Source: Planctomycetales bacterium (GTDB taxonomy: Bacteria > Planctomycetota > Planctomycetia > Isosphaerales > Isosphaeraceae). From it: a stretch of DNA of 64,000 nt. The stretch lies in the NCBI GenBank assembly GCA_027449865.1, contig DAIDKV010000058.1, positions 31,339 through 95,338 of the forward strand. Direction: 5' to 3'. Both the position numbers and the translations under genes were made by a program. This document shows positions 37,170-46,871 of this stretch, in pieces (within the stretch, counting starts at the first letter, position 1; every line of letters starts with the position of its first letter). The notes beneath the pieces were generated by a model. The model saw only the letters and a list, made by a program, of their open reading frames with translations, ran no database searches and was not told the origin of the DNA.

Positions 37170-39953
37170 ATGACAATGCGACCGCTGGCGATCGGGATGG
37201 TCGTGATGGTGGTGATGACCGGGTCGATTCCGGTGATGGGAGCCGACCCGTCGCGTGAGGCGGAGGCGATCCTGTCGAGCCGGTGTGTCTCGTGCCACGG
37301 TCCGGAGAAGAAGAAGGGCGGGCTGGATCTGACTCGTCGGGACTCGGCGATGGCTGGCGGCGAGACGGGTGCGGCGATCGTTCCGGGTCGGCCAGCGGAG
37401 AGTCTGCTGGTCGAGCGGGTCATGGCGGGCGAGATGCCGCCTCAGGGCGAGCTTTCGAAGGAAGAGGTGGCCACCATCCGCCTCTGGGTCGAGTCGGGCG
37501 CGTCGTATTCAGAAGCCGCGATCACGCCAAGGCGAGCGGGGGCCGACTGGTGGTCGCTCCGACCGATCCGTCGCGACTCGCCGCCGGCTCTCCGGGTTTT
37601 TGTCACGGGATGGGCCCGAAACCCGATCGACGCGTTCGTGGGCGATCGGCTGGTCGGTGCACGACTTCGCCCGGCTCCCGAGGCCGATCGCCGGGCATTG
37701 ATCCGTCGGCTCTCGTTCGATCTGATCGGTTTACCGCCGGAGCCCCGGGAGGTTGAGGCGTTCGTCGATGATCCCGACCCGATGGCCTATGAGCGGCTGG
37801 TCGATCGATTGCTGGCCTCGCCCCATTACGGCGAACGATGGGCCCGGCACTGGCTCGATGTCGTCCGCTTCGGCGAAAGTGAGGGCTACGAGACCAATAT
37901 GCCCAGGTTCAATGCCTGGCCCTACCGCGACGCCGTTGTCCGTGCCTTCAATCGAGACACGCCGTTTCCGCGATTCGTCCGCGAGCAGATCGCAGGCGAC
38001 GCGATCGAGGGCTCCGAGGCCGACTGGCTAACTCGCGCCTCAACCGGCTTCCTCGTCGGCGGAACTCACGACATCGTCGGGAATCAAACCGAACAGGGGA
38101 TGCGGCAACAGCGCGCCGACGACCTCGACGACATGATCACGGCCGTCGGTACCACCTTTCTCGGCCTGACGATCCAGTGTGCCCGGTGTCACGATCACAA
38201 GTTTGACCCGATCACCCAGCGCGACTATTACGGGCTTCAGGCCCTTCTCTCGGGAGTGCGCCACGGCGAGCAAGCGGTTGAGGCGCCTGGGGGCGAGGCA
38301 CGTCGACGCGAGGCATCCGCGGTCGCCGCCGAGATCGCGGCCATCGATCGCAGGCTTGACGAAAGCGAGCCAATCGCCGATCCGACTTCCGACCGGCCGA
38401 CGAGACCGATGGTCGACCCCAGGCGGAACGTTGACCGCTTCGCGCCGGCGCGTGCCCGGGCGATCCGGATCTCGATCCTGGCGACGAACAACAGCATCGA
38501 GCCCTGCATCGACGAGTTAGAGGTTTTCGCGACGGGCCTGGATGGTCCTGCTCGCAACGTGGCGCTGGCGACGGCGGGCGGGAAGGCCTCGGCGTCGTCT
38601 GAGTATCCAAATGCCCCGATCCACAAGATTGTGCATCTGAATGATGGACGATTCGGCAACAGCCGGAGCTGGATTTCTCGGTCGCCGGGGCGCGGGGTAG
38701 TGACGATCACCTGGCCCGAGCCGGCCACGATCGACCATGTCGTCTGGGCCCGCGATCGCGAGGGAATCTTTCGCGACCGCCTGGCGACACAATACATCAT
38801 CGAGGCGTCGGTCGAGCCAGGCGGATGGCGAGTCGTGGCGACCTCGGGAGATCGGGCGAGTTATGTCGAGAGCGCCGCGAGTCTTGCCGATGGCTCGCCT
38901 GAGCGTGCTGGATGGCTGAAGCGTCGCGAGGAGCTGCGCGTTCGGCTGGCGAGCCTCGGCGGGACGGTCAAGGTGTTCGCCGGGACTTTCAGCCAGCCGG
39001 GTCCGACGCACCTGCTGACCCGCGGCGACCCGATGCGGCCGGGCGATGCGGTCGTTCCGTCGGGCGTGGCGAGCGTCCGGCCGAAACTGGTGCTCGACGC
39101 CTCGGCGCCCGAGTCCTCGCGTCGCGATTCGCTGGCGCGCTGGATCGCCGACCCCAATAATCCGCTCCCCGCTCGCGTGATGGTCAACCGGCTCTGGCAC
39201 TACCACTTCGGCCGGGGGATCGTCGCAACGCCGAGCGACTTTGGCTACAACGGCGCCCCGCCCTCGCACCCCGAGCTGCTCGACTGGCTCGCCAATGCTT
39301 ATATCCAGAATGGCTGGCACTTGAAGCCGATCCACCGAATGATCGTACTTTCGTCGACGTACCGGCAATCGAGCCGGCTCGATGAGAAGGGACAGGCGGT
39401 CGACCGAGAGAACCGGCTGCTCTGGCGGGTAGCGCCGAGGCGGCTGGAGGCCGAGTCGATCCGCGACGCGATTCTGGCAACGAGCGGCCAGCTTGACCCC
39501 AGGATGGGTGGGCCGGGATACAACATCTGGGAGAAGAATTCGAATTATGTCGCCGTCTACAAGCCGAGGGATGAGCTCGGCCCCGACGCCTTCCGTCGGA
39601 TGGTTTACCAGTTCAAGCCGAGGAGCCAGCAGGACCCGACCTTCGGCGCCTTCGACTGCCCCGACGCCGCGCTCGTCGCGCCGAGGCGGAACGTCTCGAC
39701 CACGGCCTTGCAGGCGCTGAACCTGCTGAACAGCGGCTTTGTGATCCGCCAGTCCGAATCGTTCGCCGATCGCCTGCGAGCGGAAGCGGGCTCCGATCCG
39801 TCGGCCCAGGCCGACCTTGGATTCCGCCTCGCCTTTGGCCGCCCACCCGAGGCCAAGGAGCGCCAGACCGCCGCCCGGCTAATTGCTTCCTACGGAACGC
39901 CGGCGTTCTGCCGGGCCCTGTATAATGCGAACGAGTTTGTGTATGTCCCTTGA
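37170..39953 (+). CDS. DUF1549/DUF1553 protein with cytochrome-c-like domain
   Basis: A 927-residue exported protein. After a signal peptide (near GSIPVMGAD) comes the planctomycete cytochrome c motif C39-VSC-H43 in SRCVSCHGP. The DUF1549 domain (ADRRALIRRLSFDLIGLPP) follows, then a discoidin/F5/8-like insertion (about 400-560, ARAIRISILATNN, ASSEYPNAP) and DUF1553 (RVMVNRLWHYHFGRGIVATPSDFG). The ATG at 37170 has AGGGG upstream; the frame runs further up but that part has no domain. These proteins are usually followed at once by a DUF1501 gene; here DUF1501 comes 5 kb later. Suspected role: redox or polymer degradation at the envelope. Confidence 0.9.
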   Translation: MTMRPLAIGMVVMVVMTGSIPVMGADPSREAEAILSSRCVSCHGPEKKKGGLDLTRRDSAMAGGETGAAIVPGRPAESLLVERVMAGEMPPQGELSKEEVATIRLWVESGASYSEAAITPRRAGADWWSLRPIRRDSPPALRVFVTGWARNPIDAFVGDRLVGARLRPAPEADRRALIRRLSFDLIGLPPEPREVEAFVDDPDPMAYERLVDRLLASPHYGERWARHWLDVVRFGESEGYETNMPRFNAWPYRDAVVRAFNRDTPFPRFVREQIAGDAIEGSEADWLTRASTGFLVGGTHDIVGNQTEQGMRQQRADDLDDMITAVGTTFLGLTIQCARCHDHKFDPITQRDYYGLQALLSGVRHGEQAVEAPGGEARRREASAVAAEIAAIDRRLDESEPIADPTSDRPTRPMVDPRRNVDRFAPARARAIRISILATNNSIEPCIDELEVFATGLDGPARNVALATAGGKASASSEYPNAPIHKIVHLNDGRFGNSRSWISRSPGRGVVTITWPEPATIDHVVWARDREGIFRDRLATQYIIEASVEPGGWRVVATSGDRASYVESAASLADGSPERAGWLKRREELRVRLASLGGTVKVFAGTFSQPGPTHLLTRGDPMRPGDAVVPSGVASVRPKLVLDASAPESSRRDSLARWIADPNNPLPARVMVNRLWHYHFGRGIVATPSDFGYNGAPPSHPELLDWLANAYIQNGWHLKPIHRMIVLSSTYRQSSRLDEKGQAVDRENRLLWRVAPRRLEAESIRDAILATSGQLDPRMGGPGYNIWEKNSNYVAVYKPRDELGPDAFRRMVYQFKPRSQQDPTFGAFDCPDAALVAPRRNVSTTALQALNLLNSGFVIRQSESFADRLRAEAGSDPSAQADLGFRLAFGRPPEAKERQTAARLIASYGTPAFCRALYNANEFVYVP

Positions 39954-39972
39954 ACGGGGAGGGAGGGCGATC

Positions 39973-40407
39973 ATGGAGACCGCAGAGATGGGCGTGGTGA
40001 TGGTGAAGGCCCTCATCGAGAACAATCGCGACCTCATCGCTGCGGAAGAGGGCCGACTGGCGCCCGAGCAGGTCCGCCGGATTGAGGTTGGCGATGCGAG
40101 AGTGGACACCGGAGCGACTCTCATCGGGCTTCCGCTCCGGATGATCGAACAACTTGGCCTGAAACGGCTCCGGACCGTTGAGGCGAAGACGACCGCTGGG
40201 CTTCGGTCGTTCGGGCTTTACGAGCCGGTCAAGTTGACCATTCAGGGGCGGGATTGTGAGGTCCGTGTCTCTGAGGTCGCTGACAATTGCCCGGTGCTGA
40301 TCGGCTACATCCCGCTCGAACAGCTCGACTTCGTCGTCGATCCCCGAAACCAACGGCTGATCGGCAATCCAGAGCACGGTGGCGAGTTCATGATCGATAT
40401 GTTCTGA
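39973..40407 (+). CDS. Retropepsin-like aspartyl protease domain protein (copy 1)
   Basis: A 144-residue protein with GGAGGGAGGG just upstream of the ATG. The active-site block is RIEVGDARVDTGATLIGLP; DTGA is the retropepsin catalytic motif. A second conserved patch is VLIGYIPLEQLDFVVDP. The protein is one half of an aspartyl protease fold, so it would act as a dimer. Proteolysis is not proven for this group, which is often called clan AA. It is followed 29 bases later by a close copy. Confidence 0.75.
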   Translation: METAEMGVVMVKALIENNRDLIAAEEGRLAPEQVRRIEVGDARVDTGATLIGLPLRMIEQLGLKRLRTVEAKTTAGLRSFGLYEPVKLTIQGRDCEVRVSEVADNCPVLIGYIPLEQLDFVVDPRNQRLIGNPEHGGEFMIDMF

Positions 40408-40436
40408 TTCACGGGTCCGAGAGAGGGAGGCCAATC

Positions 40437-40871
40437 ATGGAGACCGCGACCGTGGGGAGAGTCATTGTTTCGGCGAAGATCGAGAATGTCATCGACCTGT
40501 ACGCGGCAAGCAAGGGGCATATGCCCGATGACCAGGTTCGTCGGATTGAGGTTTCGGATGCCCTCGTCGACACTGGCGCCAGTCATCTCGGGATGCCGAA
40601 GCCGATGATCGAACGCCTCGGCCTCTCGCAAATATCGAAGGGCCGCGCGAGGACGACGGCCGGTTCACGCGAGTTTGGGATCTATGGACCGGTCCGATTG
40701 ACGGTTCAGGGGCGATCGTGCTCGATCGACGTTGCCGAGGTCGCCGGGGATTGCCCGGTCTGGATCGGCTACGTCCCCCTGGAACTCCTCGACTTCGTCG
40801 TGAATCCAAAAGAGCAGACCCTAATCGGCAATCCGGATCATGGTGGCGAATTCATGATCGATATGTTTTGA
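40437..40871 (+). CDS. Retropepsin-like aspartyl protease domain protein (copy 2)
   Basis: A 144-residue paralogue of the preceding gene, of equal length, with GAGAGGGAGG before the ATG. It has ALVDTGASHLGMP at the active site and ends with the same RLIGNP/TLIGNP..HGGEFMIDMF tail. Identity with its neighbour is highest at the start (META), around DTGA and in the last 40 residues, while the middle differs. The pair probably arose by tandem duplication, and the two could form a heterodimer. Confidence 0.75.
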   Translation: METATVGRVIVSAKIENVIDLYAASKGHMPDDQVRRIEVSDALVDTGASHLGMPKPMIERLGLSQISKGRARTTAGSREFGIYGPVRLTVQGRSCSIDVAEVAGDCPVWIGYVPLELLDFVVNPKEQTLIGNPDHGGEFMIDMF

Positions 40872-40904
40872 GGCATTCTCTCCGTCCTTCCGGGAGCCCG
40901 CTTC

Positions 40905-43268
40905 ATGTGCCTTCGATTGTTCTCGGGCGTCGTCCTGCTGGCCTCGGCGATGGCTCTACCGGCGCGAGGGCAAGCTCCCGGGCCGATGATCCCCGTCCCC
41001 GAGACCATCCGGGCCGAGGGCGTCCCGCCGATCCCGGCCGAGGTCGGCCGGGCGCTGTCGAGATACCAGGAGATCCGCTCGGCGACGTTCGAGGACTGGG
41101 CCTCGGACGGCTCGGGGATGTACGTACTCACCCGGTTTGCCGACGTCCCGCAGGTCCACATCGTCGCGACGGCCGGCGGCGCCCGGACGCAGTTGACCTT
41201 CCTCAAGGAGCGGGTCCGGAGCGTCGTCGCGCGGCCCCGTCACGATCAGTTCCTTTACGTCGCCGATGAAGGCGGCGCCGAGAACGACCAGATCTTCCTC
41301 CAGGATCGGAAGACGGGCCGGGTCCGTCGGATCACCGACGGCAAGAGCCGGAACGTCGGCCCGAAGTGGTCGCCGACGGGGACTCTTCTGGCCTGGAGCA
41401 GTAATGCCCGCAACAGCCGCGACATGGACCTCTACGTCGCCGCGCCCGACGACCCGCACTTCGTCCGGCGATTCAAGGAGGTCTCCGGCCAGTGGACCGT
41501 CTCCGACTGGTCGCCCGATGGCTCGAAGGTCGTCGCGGTCGAATATCGATCGATCGAGGATTCACGGATCCACGTGGTTGAAGTCGACACCGGCAAGGCC
41601 CGGACGATCGCACCCGACCCCGACGATCCGAAGGCTGGGACCTCCTCAAACGGAGATGCCCGGTGGTCGCCCGACGGGAAATCGATCTATTATCTCAGCG
41701 ATCTTGGGCAGGACTTCCGTTACCTTGTCCGTCACGACTCCGAGAAAGATACTAGTCTGACCACGCCCGTTCGGGATATCGAGGCATTTGATCTCAGCGA
41801 CGATGGCCGGGCCATTGTCGTCGTGGCGAATCAGCAGGGCGCCAGCCGGATCGTCTATGCCATGGACCCCCGTGAAATCCAGGACCATTCGAACGAGCAT
41901 TTCGGTAGGGCCGCAGAGGATGCTCGTCCCCTCTTCATACGGGGAACCAGAGAGTTTAATATTAGTGTATCAAATTCCGATAAGTGGCATTCGAGTGTGA
42001 TCTCCGCGCTGGAATTCCGCCCGGGGTCGCAGGTGGTCGGGTTCACCTTGTCGGGTGCGGCGAATTCCTCGGACGCCTATGCCTTCGAATTGAATTACAG
42101 TGGCTATCCGACACCGATCCGCTGGACGACCAGCGAGACCGCCGGCCTCGACACGGATGCCTTCCCCGAGCCCGAGCGGGTCGAGTACGAGAGCTTCGAC
42201 GGCCGGAAGATCCCGGCATTCGTCTATCGGCCGACCGGCGATCGGCGGAAGGGCCCCAGTCCGGTGCTCATCGACATCCACGGCGGCCCCGAATCGCAGT
42301 TCCGGCCGCGGTTCCTCGGGCGGCTGAACTACCTGGTCAACGAGCTGGGCCTTGTTCTGATCTGCCCGAATGTGAGGGGCTCGTCGGGTTACGGAAAGAG
42401 CTACCTGAAGCTCGACAACGGCAAGCTCCGCGGCGATGCCGTCAAGGACATCGGTGCCCTGCTCGACTGGATCGCGAAGCAAAAAGATTTGGATAAAGCG
42501 CGAGTGGGTGTGATGGGCGGTTCGTACGGCGGCTTCATGTCGCTCGCCGTGCAGACGACCTACAACGACCGGATCCGGGCCGGGATCGATGTCGTCGGAA
42601 TCTCGAATTTCGTCTCCTTCCTGGAGAACACGCAGGGATACCGCCGCGACCTCCGCCGCGCCGAGTACGGCGACGAGCGCGACCCCGAGACGCGCGCCGT
42701 CCTGGAGAAGGTTTCGCCGCTCTCCCAGGCCGAGAAGATCCGAACGCCGATCCTGATCGTTCAGGGGAAGAACGACCCGAGGGTGCCGTTTTCCGAGTCG
42801 GAGCAGATGGCCGCCGCGGTGAGGAAGAACAGGGTTCCGGTCTGGTACGTCGTCGGGACGAACGAGGGGCACGGGTTCGCGAAGAAGGCGAACCAGGATT
42901 ACCTGCAAGCGGTGGAGGTCGCGTTCCTCCGCCGCTACCTGATCGGCTCCGACGAGCACCAGGCCCGTGAAGTCGCGACGCGGTTTCCTGTTTCGGGAAC
43001 CATCATGGTCGGTGGTCGGCCCATCCCGTCCGGGAAGATCCTCCTGAACCCGACGGTTCCGGGCGGTCGACCCGCCTCGGGCGAGATCCGGGACGGACGA
43101 TTCACCCTGACGACCGAGACCCCCGGCGATGGGGCGATGCCGGGCACCTACAAGGTGACGATCATCTCCGACGCGAAGGTCCCCGCTCGATACGCCAGCC
43201 CCGAGACCAGCGCACTGATGGTCAAGATTCGAGCCAGCGGGAACGTCCTGGATTTCCGGATCCCTTGA
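40905..43268 (+). CDS. S9 prolyl oligopeptidase family peptidase
   Basis: A 787-residue secreted peptidase. A signal peptide (near PARGQ) leads to a seven-bladed propeller (TolB/DPP-like, with repeated [10 protein letters not shown] units, about 60-400) and a C-terminal alpha/beta hydrolase domain. The catalytic triad is S540 in GGSYGGF, D624 in GKNDPRVPF and H656 in NEGHGF. The last 100 residues ([21 protein letters not shown]) are an extra carboxypeptidase-regulatory-like beta domain, common as an appended module in planctomycetes. It likely cleaves short peptides in the periplasm. Confidence 0.93.
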   Translation: MCLRLFSGVVLLASAMALPARGQAPGPMIPVPETIRAEGVPPIPAEVGRALSRYQEIRSATFEDWASDGSGMYVLTRFADVPQVHIVATAGGARTQLTFLKERVRSVVARPRHDQFLYVADEGGAENDQIFLQDRKTGRVRRITDGKSRNVGPKWSPTGTLLAWSSNARNSRDMDLYVAAPDDPHFVRRFKEVSGQWTVSDWSPDGSKVVAVEYRSIEDSRIHVVEVDTGKARTIAPDPDDPKAGTSSNGDARWSPDGKSIYYLSDLGQDFRYLVRHDSEKDTSLTTPVRDIEAFDLSDDGRAIVVVANQQGASRIVYAMDPREIQDHSNEHFGRAAEDARPLFIRGTREFNISVSNSDKWHSSVISALEFRPGSQVVGFTLSGAANSSDAYAFELNYSGYPTPIRWTTSETAGLDTDAFPEPERVEYESFDGRKIPAFVYRPTGDRRKGPSPVLIDIHGGPESQFRPRFLGRLNYLVNELGLVLICPNVRGSSGYGKSYLKLDNGKLRGDAVKDIGALLDWIAKQKDLDKARVGVMGGSYGGFMSLAVQTTYNDRIRAGIDVVGISNFVSFLENTQGYRRDLRRAEYGDERDPETRAVLEKVSPLSQAEKIRTPILIVQGKNDPRVPFSESEQMAAAVRKNRVPVWYVVGTNEGHGFAKKANQDYLQAVEVAFLRRYLIGSDEHQAREVATRFPVSGTIMVGGRPIPSGKILLNPTVPGGRPASGEIRDGRFTLTTETPGDGAMPGTYKVTIISDAKVPARYASPETSALMVKIRASGNVLDFRIP

Positions 43269-43277
43269 AACGACCAC

Positions 43278-43352
43278 GGAAGATCGATGGCGATCGTTTC
43301 CCGGGCACGAGGTGCCCCGGCGGATCGCCTCGTCTTCCGATCGCTCGCGATC
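43278..43352. terminator. Run of three hairpins after the peptidase gene
   Basis: Three stems lie one after another: GGAA.GATCG/CGATC..TTCC (43278-43300), GGGCAC-GAG-GTGCCC (43303-43317) and GATCGC-TC-GCGATC (43339-43352). They separate the S9 peptidase stop from the retron promoter. There is no T run, so this may be a Rho-assisted or structural terminator insulating the retron. Confidence 0.4.
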
Positions 43353-43382
43353 TTGACAGAAGTATAGCTATCGACTTAGCAT
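43353..43382 (+). promoter_or_regulatory. Promoter of the retron RNA
   Basis: A perfect TTGACA (43353-43358) is followed after 18 bases by TAGCAT (43377-43382), four of six matches to TATAAT. Seven bases further on is 43389, exactly the first base of the a1 repeat, which is where a retron transcript should begin. Confidence 0.65.
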
Positions 43383-43388
43383 CGCCCG

Positions 43389-43565
43389 AGACTGTGGTGG
43401 GGCTCCAAGCGAGTGGAGAGGCCGTCGCGTACGGTCGTTCTCGACGCTCCGGGGCTACCCCGGGGACAAGGGTGAATTCAGCATTTCGGCGCGTGACGTC
43501 AGGTGCGCTCAACGCGCACGACCCGTCACGCCGGACCAGACTGGTTGGAGCCCCCACCACTGTCT
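43389..43565 (+). ncRNA. Retron msr-msd RNA
   Basis: About 177 bases. a1 (43389-43408) pairs with a2 (43545-43565): 19 pairs, one mismatch and one bulged C. The base just after a1 is a G in AAGC (43409), the expected branch guanosine; the following GCGAG resembles the known E. coli retron RNAs. msr carries hairpin 1 (43416-43442: GAGA/TCTC and GGCCGT/ACGGTC, loop CGCGT) and hairpin 2 (43447-43465: CTCCGGGG/CCCCGGGG, loop CTA). msd is a long hairpin (43491-43531): GCGTGACG/CGTCACGC, a four-base internal loop, then GTGCGC/GCGCAC, loop TCAAC. The reverse transcriptase would copy from about 43544 back to about 43475, giving about 70 bases of DNA. Confidence 0.88.
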
Positions 43566-44903
43566 ACTCGGCACCACAATTCCTGGCTGATCGACGGACT
43601 GGTCGCGGCCTTTCTCGCGGGACCGTGGGAGGCCGACGGACTGATCGAGCGCGGGGCCCGGATTCTGCGAAAGGAATACCGATGGCTCCGCCCGCTCGTG
43701 GCGCGGGTGATCTCGGCGTTTCCTGCAACGTTGCCGACTCCCCGGTCGTTCCGCCTCTCGGAATTCCTGCACGCCGACGATCGTCTCGATCGAGCCTCCC
43801 GAAAGATCCGGCCCGGCCTCTGCTTCGACCAGCTCCCCTCGCCCTCGATGAAGACATCTTCCGGCTCGTGGGCGGTCCCGGCGATCACGACCGCGCCCGA
43901 GCTGGCGAGCTTCCTGGAAGTGGACCTCGATCGGCTCGACTGGTTCGCCGATCGCGAGCGTCGAGAGCGTTCAACGGTCACCGAGGCGCTCCGAAATTAT
44001 CGATACGAATGGGTGACGAAGCGGTCGGGCTCGCTCCGGCTGCTCGAAGCGCCCAAACCCCGGCTCAAGCAGCTTCAGCGGCGGGTCGTCGACGCGATCC
44101 TGGCCCCGATCCCGCCGCACGACGCCGCGCACGGGTTCCGGGCCGGTCGATCGGTTTCGACCTTCGTCGAGCCACACGTCGGCCGGCCGATCGTCCTCAA
44201 GATGGATCTAAAAGACTTCTTCGCGACGATCACCGGGGCGCGGGTCGTCTCGATCTTCCTCACCGCCGGCTATCCCGAGCGGGTGGCCCGGCTGCTGGCC
44301 GGTCTCTGCACCAACACGGTCCCGCGCGCGATCCTCGCCCGCGCCGCCCGGTCGGAGGCCGATCCCGATCGCCCGCGCGGGCCGGCGGTCTGGCATGCCG
44401 GACAGCTCTACGGCACGCCACACCTGCCCCAGGGCGCTCCGACCTCGCCGGCGCTGGCGAACCTCGCTGCCTACCGGCTCGATGCGAGGCTCGACGCCCT
44501 CGCTCGCGAGGTCGGTGCCCGATACACCCGGTATGCCGACGACCTCGTCTTCTCGGGCGACGACCTGGCGCGATCGATCCACCGGTTCTCCCGCCATGTC
44601 TCGGCCATCGCGATCGAGGAAGGCTTCGCCGTCCAGCACAGGAAGACTCGCCTCATGCGGCGAGGTGTCTCTCAGCGCGTGGCGGGGGTGGTCGTCAACG
44701 AGAAGATCAACATGCCGAGGGACGAATACGATCGTCTCAAGGCAACCCTGCACAACTGCGTCCGCCTCGGCCCGCACAGCCAGGACCGCGCGGGCGTCCC
44801 GGATTTCCGGGCGCACCTGGCCGGTCGTGTCGCGCACGTCGCAAGAATCCATCCCGACCGAGGCCGGCGCCTCGCGGAACTCTTCGAGCAAATTGTCTGG
44901 TGA
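43545..44903 (+). CDS. Retron-type reverse transcriptase with N-terminal extension
   Basis: About 452 residues from a TTG at 43545, which lies inside a2; a GTG at 43503 inside the msd hairpin is the alternative. The RT core begins near [14 protein letters not shown] and has HGFRAGRSV, motif A MDLKDFF (D221), [10 protein letters not shown], motif C YADD (D332, D333) and QRVAGVVVN, the retron form of the VTG motif. Residues 1-115 are an extra domain, resembling the long N-termini of myxobacterial retron RTs. It makes branched RNA-DNA from the RNA directly upstream. DUF1501 follows after 26 bases. No toxin-like gene is attached. Confidence 0.92.
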   Translation: MEPPPLSTRHHNSWLIDGLVAAFLAGPWEADGLIERGARILRKEYRWLRPLVARVISAFPATLPTPRSFRLSEFLHADDRLDRASRKIRPGLCFDQLPSPSMKTSSGSWAVPAITTAPELASFLEVDLDRLDWFADRERRERSTVTEALRNYRYEWVTKRSGSLRLLEAPKPRLKQLQRRVVDAILAPIPPHDAAHGFRAGRSVSTFVEPHVGRPIVLKMDLKDFFATITGARVVSIFLTAGYPERVARLLAGLCTNTVPRAILARAARSEADPDRPRGPAVWHAGQLYGTPHLPQGAPTSPALANLAAYRLDARLDALAREVGARYTRYADDLVFSGDDLARSIHRFSRHVSAIAIEEGFAVQHRKTRLMRRGVSQRVAGVVVNEKINMPRDEYDRLKATLHNCVRLGPHSQDRAGVPDFRAHLAGRVAHVARIHPDRGRRLAELFEQIVW

Positions 44904-44929
44904 CCGTCCCAACCCGAGGGAGGGCTGAG

Positions 44930-46429
44930 ATGAAGGGTCGAATGCCGAAGCCGATCGGTCGACATCTCCTCGACCGCCGAGGCTTTCTGGGTCACATGGC
45001 CTCGGGGGTCAGCGGGATCGCACTCTCGGCGATGCTGGCCGAGCAGGGATTGATCGCGGGAGAGTCCGAGGCCGATCGCAGTGCAGGGAGCGCGAAATCG
45101 ATTGCACCCGCCCGGGACCCCATGGCGCCTCGCCCTCCGCATTTTCCCGGCAAGGCGAAGCGGGTGCTGCACATCTTCTGCACGGGTGCCGTCAGCCACC
45201 TCGACACCTGGGACTACAAGCCTGAGCTGATCAAGCGCAACGGCCAGCCGATGCCTGGCGCGGGGAAACTGATCACGTTCCAGGGCGAAAATGGCAACCT
45301 CGCGCAGAGCCCATGGGCATTCCGACCGCGGGGCGAGTCGGGCAAGTATCTTTCGGACCTGCTTCCGAACCTCGCCGAGCGGGCCGATGATATGTGCTTC
45401 ATTCACTCGCTGACCTCGAAAACGAACACCCACGGGCCGGGCGAGATGTTCATGTCCACCGGCTTTACGCTTGAGGGATTCCCGAGCATGGGCGCCTGGG
45501 TCAGCTACGCGCTCGGAACCGAGGATCGCGACCTGCCCGCCTACGTGGCGATCCCCGACCCGCGCGGAGACCCGCAGCAGGGTCCGGCGAACTGGTCGAA
45601 CGGCTTCCTGCCCGCGGCCTACCAGGGGACGTCCTTCAACGCCAGCCGCCCGATCAACCACCTGGCGCGTCCGGCGGCGATCAGTCCTGGCGAGGAGGCC
45701 GCGACCCGCGATTTTCTCCGCTTCCTCGACGACGAGCACCTGAAGCATCACCCGGGCGACACCGAATTATCCGCCCGGATCGCCGCCTATGAACTGGCCG
45801 GCCGGATGCAGGCCAGCGCGCCCGAGGCGGGCGACCTCGACGGCGAGAGTCCGGCCACGCGGAAGCTCTACGGACTGGATGACGCAAACCCTCTGACGGC
45901 CGCCTTCGGCCGCAACTGCCTGCTCGCCCGCCGGCTCCTGGAGCGCGGGGTCCGGTTCGTCACGGTATTCAACGGAGCGTTCGCGATGGGCGAGGGCGCC
46001 CTCAACTGGGACGGCCACCGTCGGATCGAATCCGACTACAACCGCCACGGCCCGATCCTCGACAAACCGGCCGCCGCACTCCTGATCGACCTGAAGGCGC
46101 GCGGCCTGCTGGACGACACGCTGGTCGTCTGGACGACCGAGTTCGGCCGGATGCCGACGTTCCAGAAGGGGGCCAAAGGCCGCGACCACAACCCGGCCGG
46201 CTTCACCGCCTGGATGGCCGGCGCCGGCGTGAAGCGTGGGTTCAGCTTCGGCGCCACCGACGAGTTCGGCCACCGAGCTGTCGAGAACGTCGTGGATGTC
46301 CACGACTTCCACGCGACGATCCTCCACCTTTTGGGTCTCGACCACAAGCGGCTGACCTACAACAACAACGGGACCTCGCGCCGACTGACCGATGTCCACG
46401 GTCGGGTGATCCGACAGATACTCGCCTGA
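44930..46429 (+). CDS. DUF1501 protein with Tat leader
   Basis: A 499-residue exported protein. The ATG at 44930 has GAGGGAGGG upstream; a frame running back through the whole retron is not coding. The Tat motif DRRGFLG is at residues 15-21. The DUF1501 fold (related to alkaline phosphatases and sulfatases) shows [18 protein letters not shown], the [10 protein letters not shown] patch and the late block [14 protein letters not shown], ending with GRDHNPAGF. It is the usual partner of a DUF1549/DUF1553 protein, here at 37170. The role is unknown, possibly envelope polymer or carbohydrate metabolism. Confidence 0.92.
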   Translation: MKGRMPKPIGRHLLDRRGFLGHMASGVSGIALSAMLAEQGLIAGESEADRSAGSAKSIAPARDPMAPRPPHFPGKAKRVLHIFCTGAVSHLDTWDYKPELIKRNGQPMPGAGKLITFQGENGNLAQSPWAFRPRGESGKYLSDLLPNLAERADDMCFIHSLTSKTNTHGPGEMFMSTGFTLEGFPSMGAWVSYALGTEDRDLPAYVAIPDPRGDPQQGPANWSNGFLPAAYQGTSFNASRPINHLARPAAISPGEEAATRDFLRFLDDEHLKHHPGDTELSARIAAYELAGRMQASAPEAGDLDGESPATRKLYGLDDANPLTAAFGRNCLLARRLLERGVRFVTVFNGAFAMGEGALNWDGHRRIESDYNRHGPILDKPAAALLIDLKARGLLDDTLVVWTTEFGRMPTFQKGAKGRDHNPAGFTAWMAGAGVKRGFSFGATDEFGHRAVENVVDVHDFHATILHLLGLDHKRLTYNNNGTSRRLTDVHGRVIRQILA

Positions 46430-46523
46430 TCGTGAGGATTCTACCTAAGAAACACGCCTCCGGATCGTTGTTCGTGGTGAAGTGCTGGACTCTTCACCCC
46501 GAAGAATCGAAGGATGGACGTTG

Positions 46524-46859
46524 ATGAAGGGCAAGTACGAAGAAATCCGGGTCCCGAGTCGGATCGGTAGGGTGGGGACGATCCTGGCGGCCCTGGCCGC
46601 GGCGTGCCTGCTCTTCCCCGCGATCCGGACGCCCGCAGGACCGATCCCGGCCCGACCTCGTCTCCCGATCCGACCGCCGGTAGCGACCCCGCCGCGCGAT
46701 CCGTTCGAGGTCGAGACGCCCGCCTGGATCGATCCGAAGATGGTCGTCCCGGCCCGCGCGGAAATCGATCCGGAGATTGTCGTCCATCCCGAGACCCGAC
46801 TCCGCGGAACGGCACCGAAGCTCGCCGCACCGGTTCCACCCGTCCGACCGAAACCCTGA
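46524..46859 (+). CDS. Small proline-rich membrane-anchored protein
   Basis: A 111-residue protein from an ATG with AAGGA upstream. One hydrophobic segment (IGRVGTILAALAAACLLFPAI, about residues 13-33) is followed by a proline- and arginine-rich tail (RPRLPIRPPVATPP, ending PVPPVRPKP). It is probably a bitopic or exported protein. No family is recognised. It lies in the same direction as DUF1501 and the next two genes, with gaps of 94 and 12 bases. Confidence 0.6.
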   Translation: MKGKYEEIRVPSRIGRVGTILAALAAACLLFPAIRTPAGPIPARPRLPIRPPVATPPRDPFEVETPAWIDPKMVVPARAEIDPEIVVHPETRLRGTAPKLAAPVPPVRPKP

Positions 46860-46871
46860 GAGGCGGACCGC

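Noticed and set aside
43265..44929. Long plus-strand frame running from the peptidase stop through the retron into DUF1501
   Set aside because: It is an open frame caused by high GC; the DUF1501 domain and its Tat leader begin at 44930 with a good ribosome binding site, and the RT in another frame has clear motifs.
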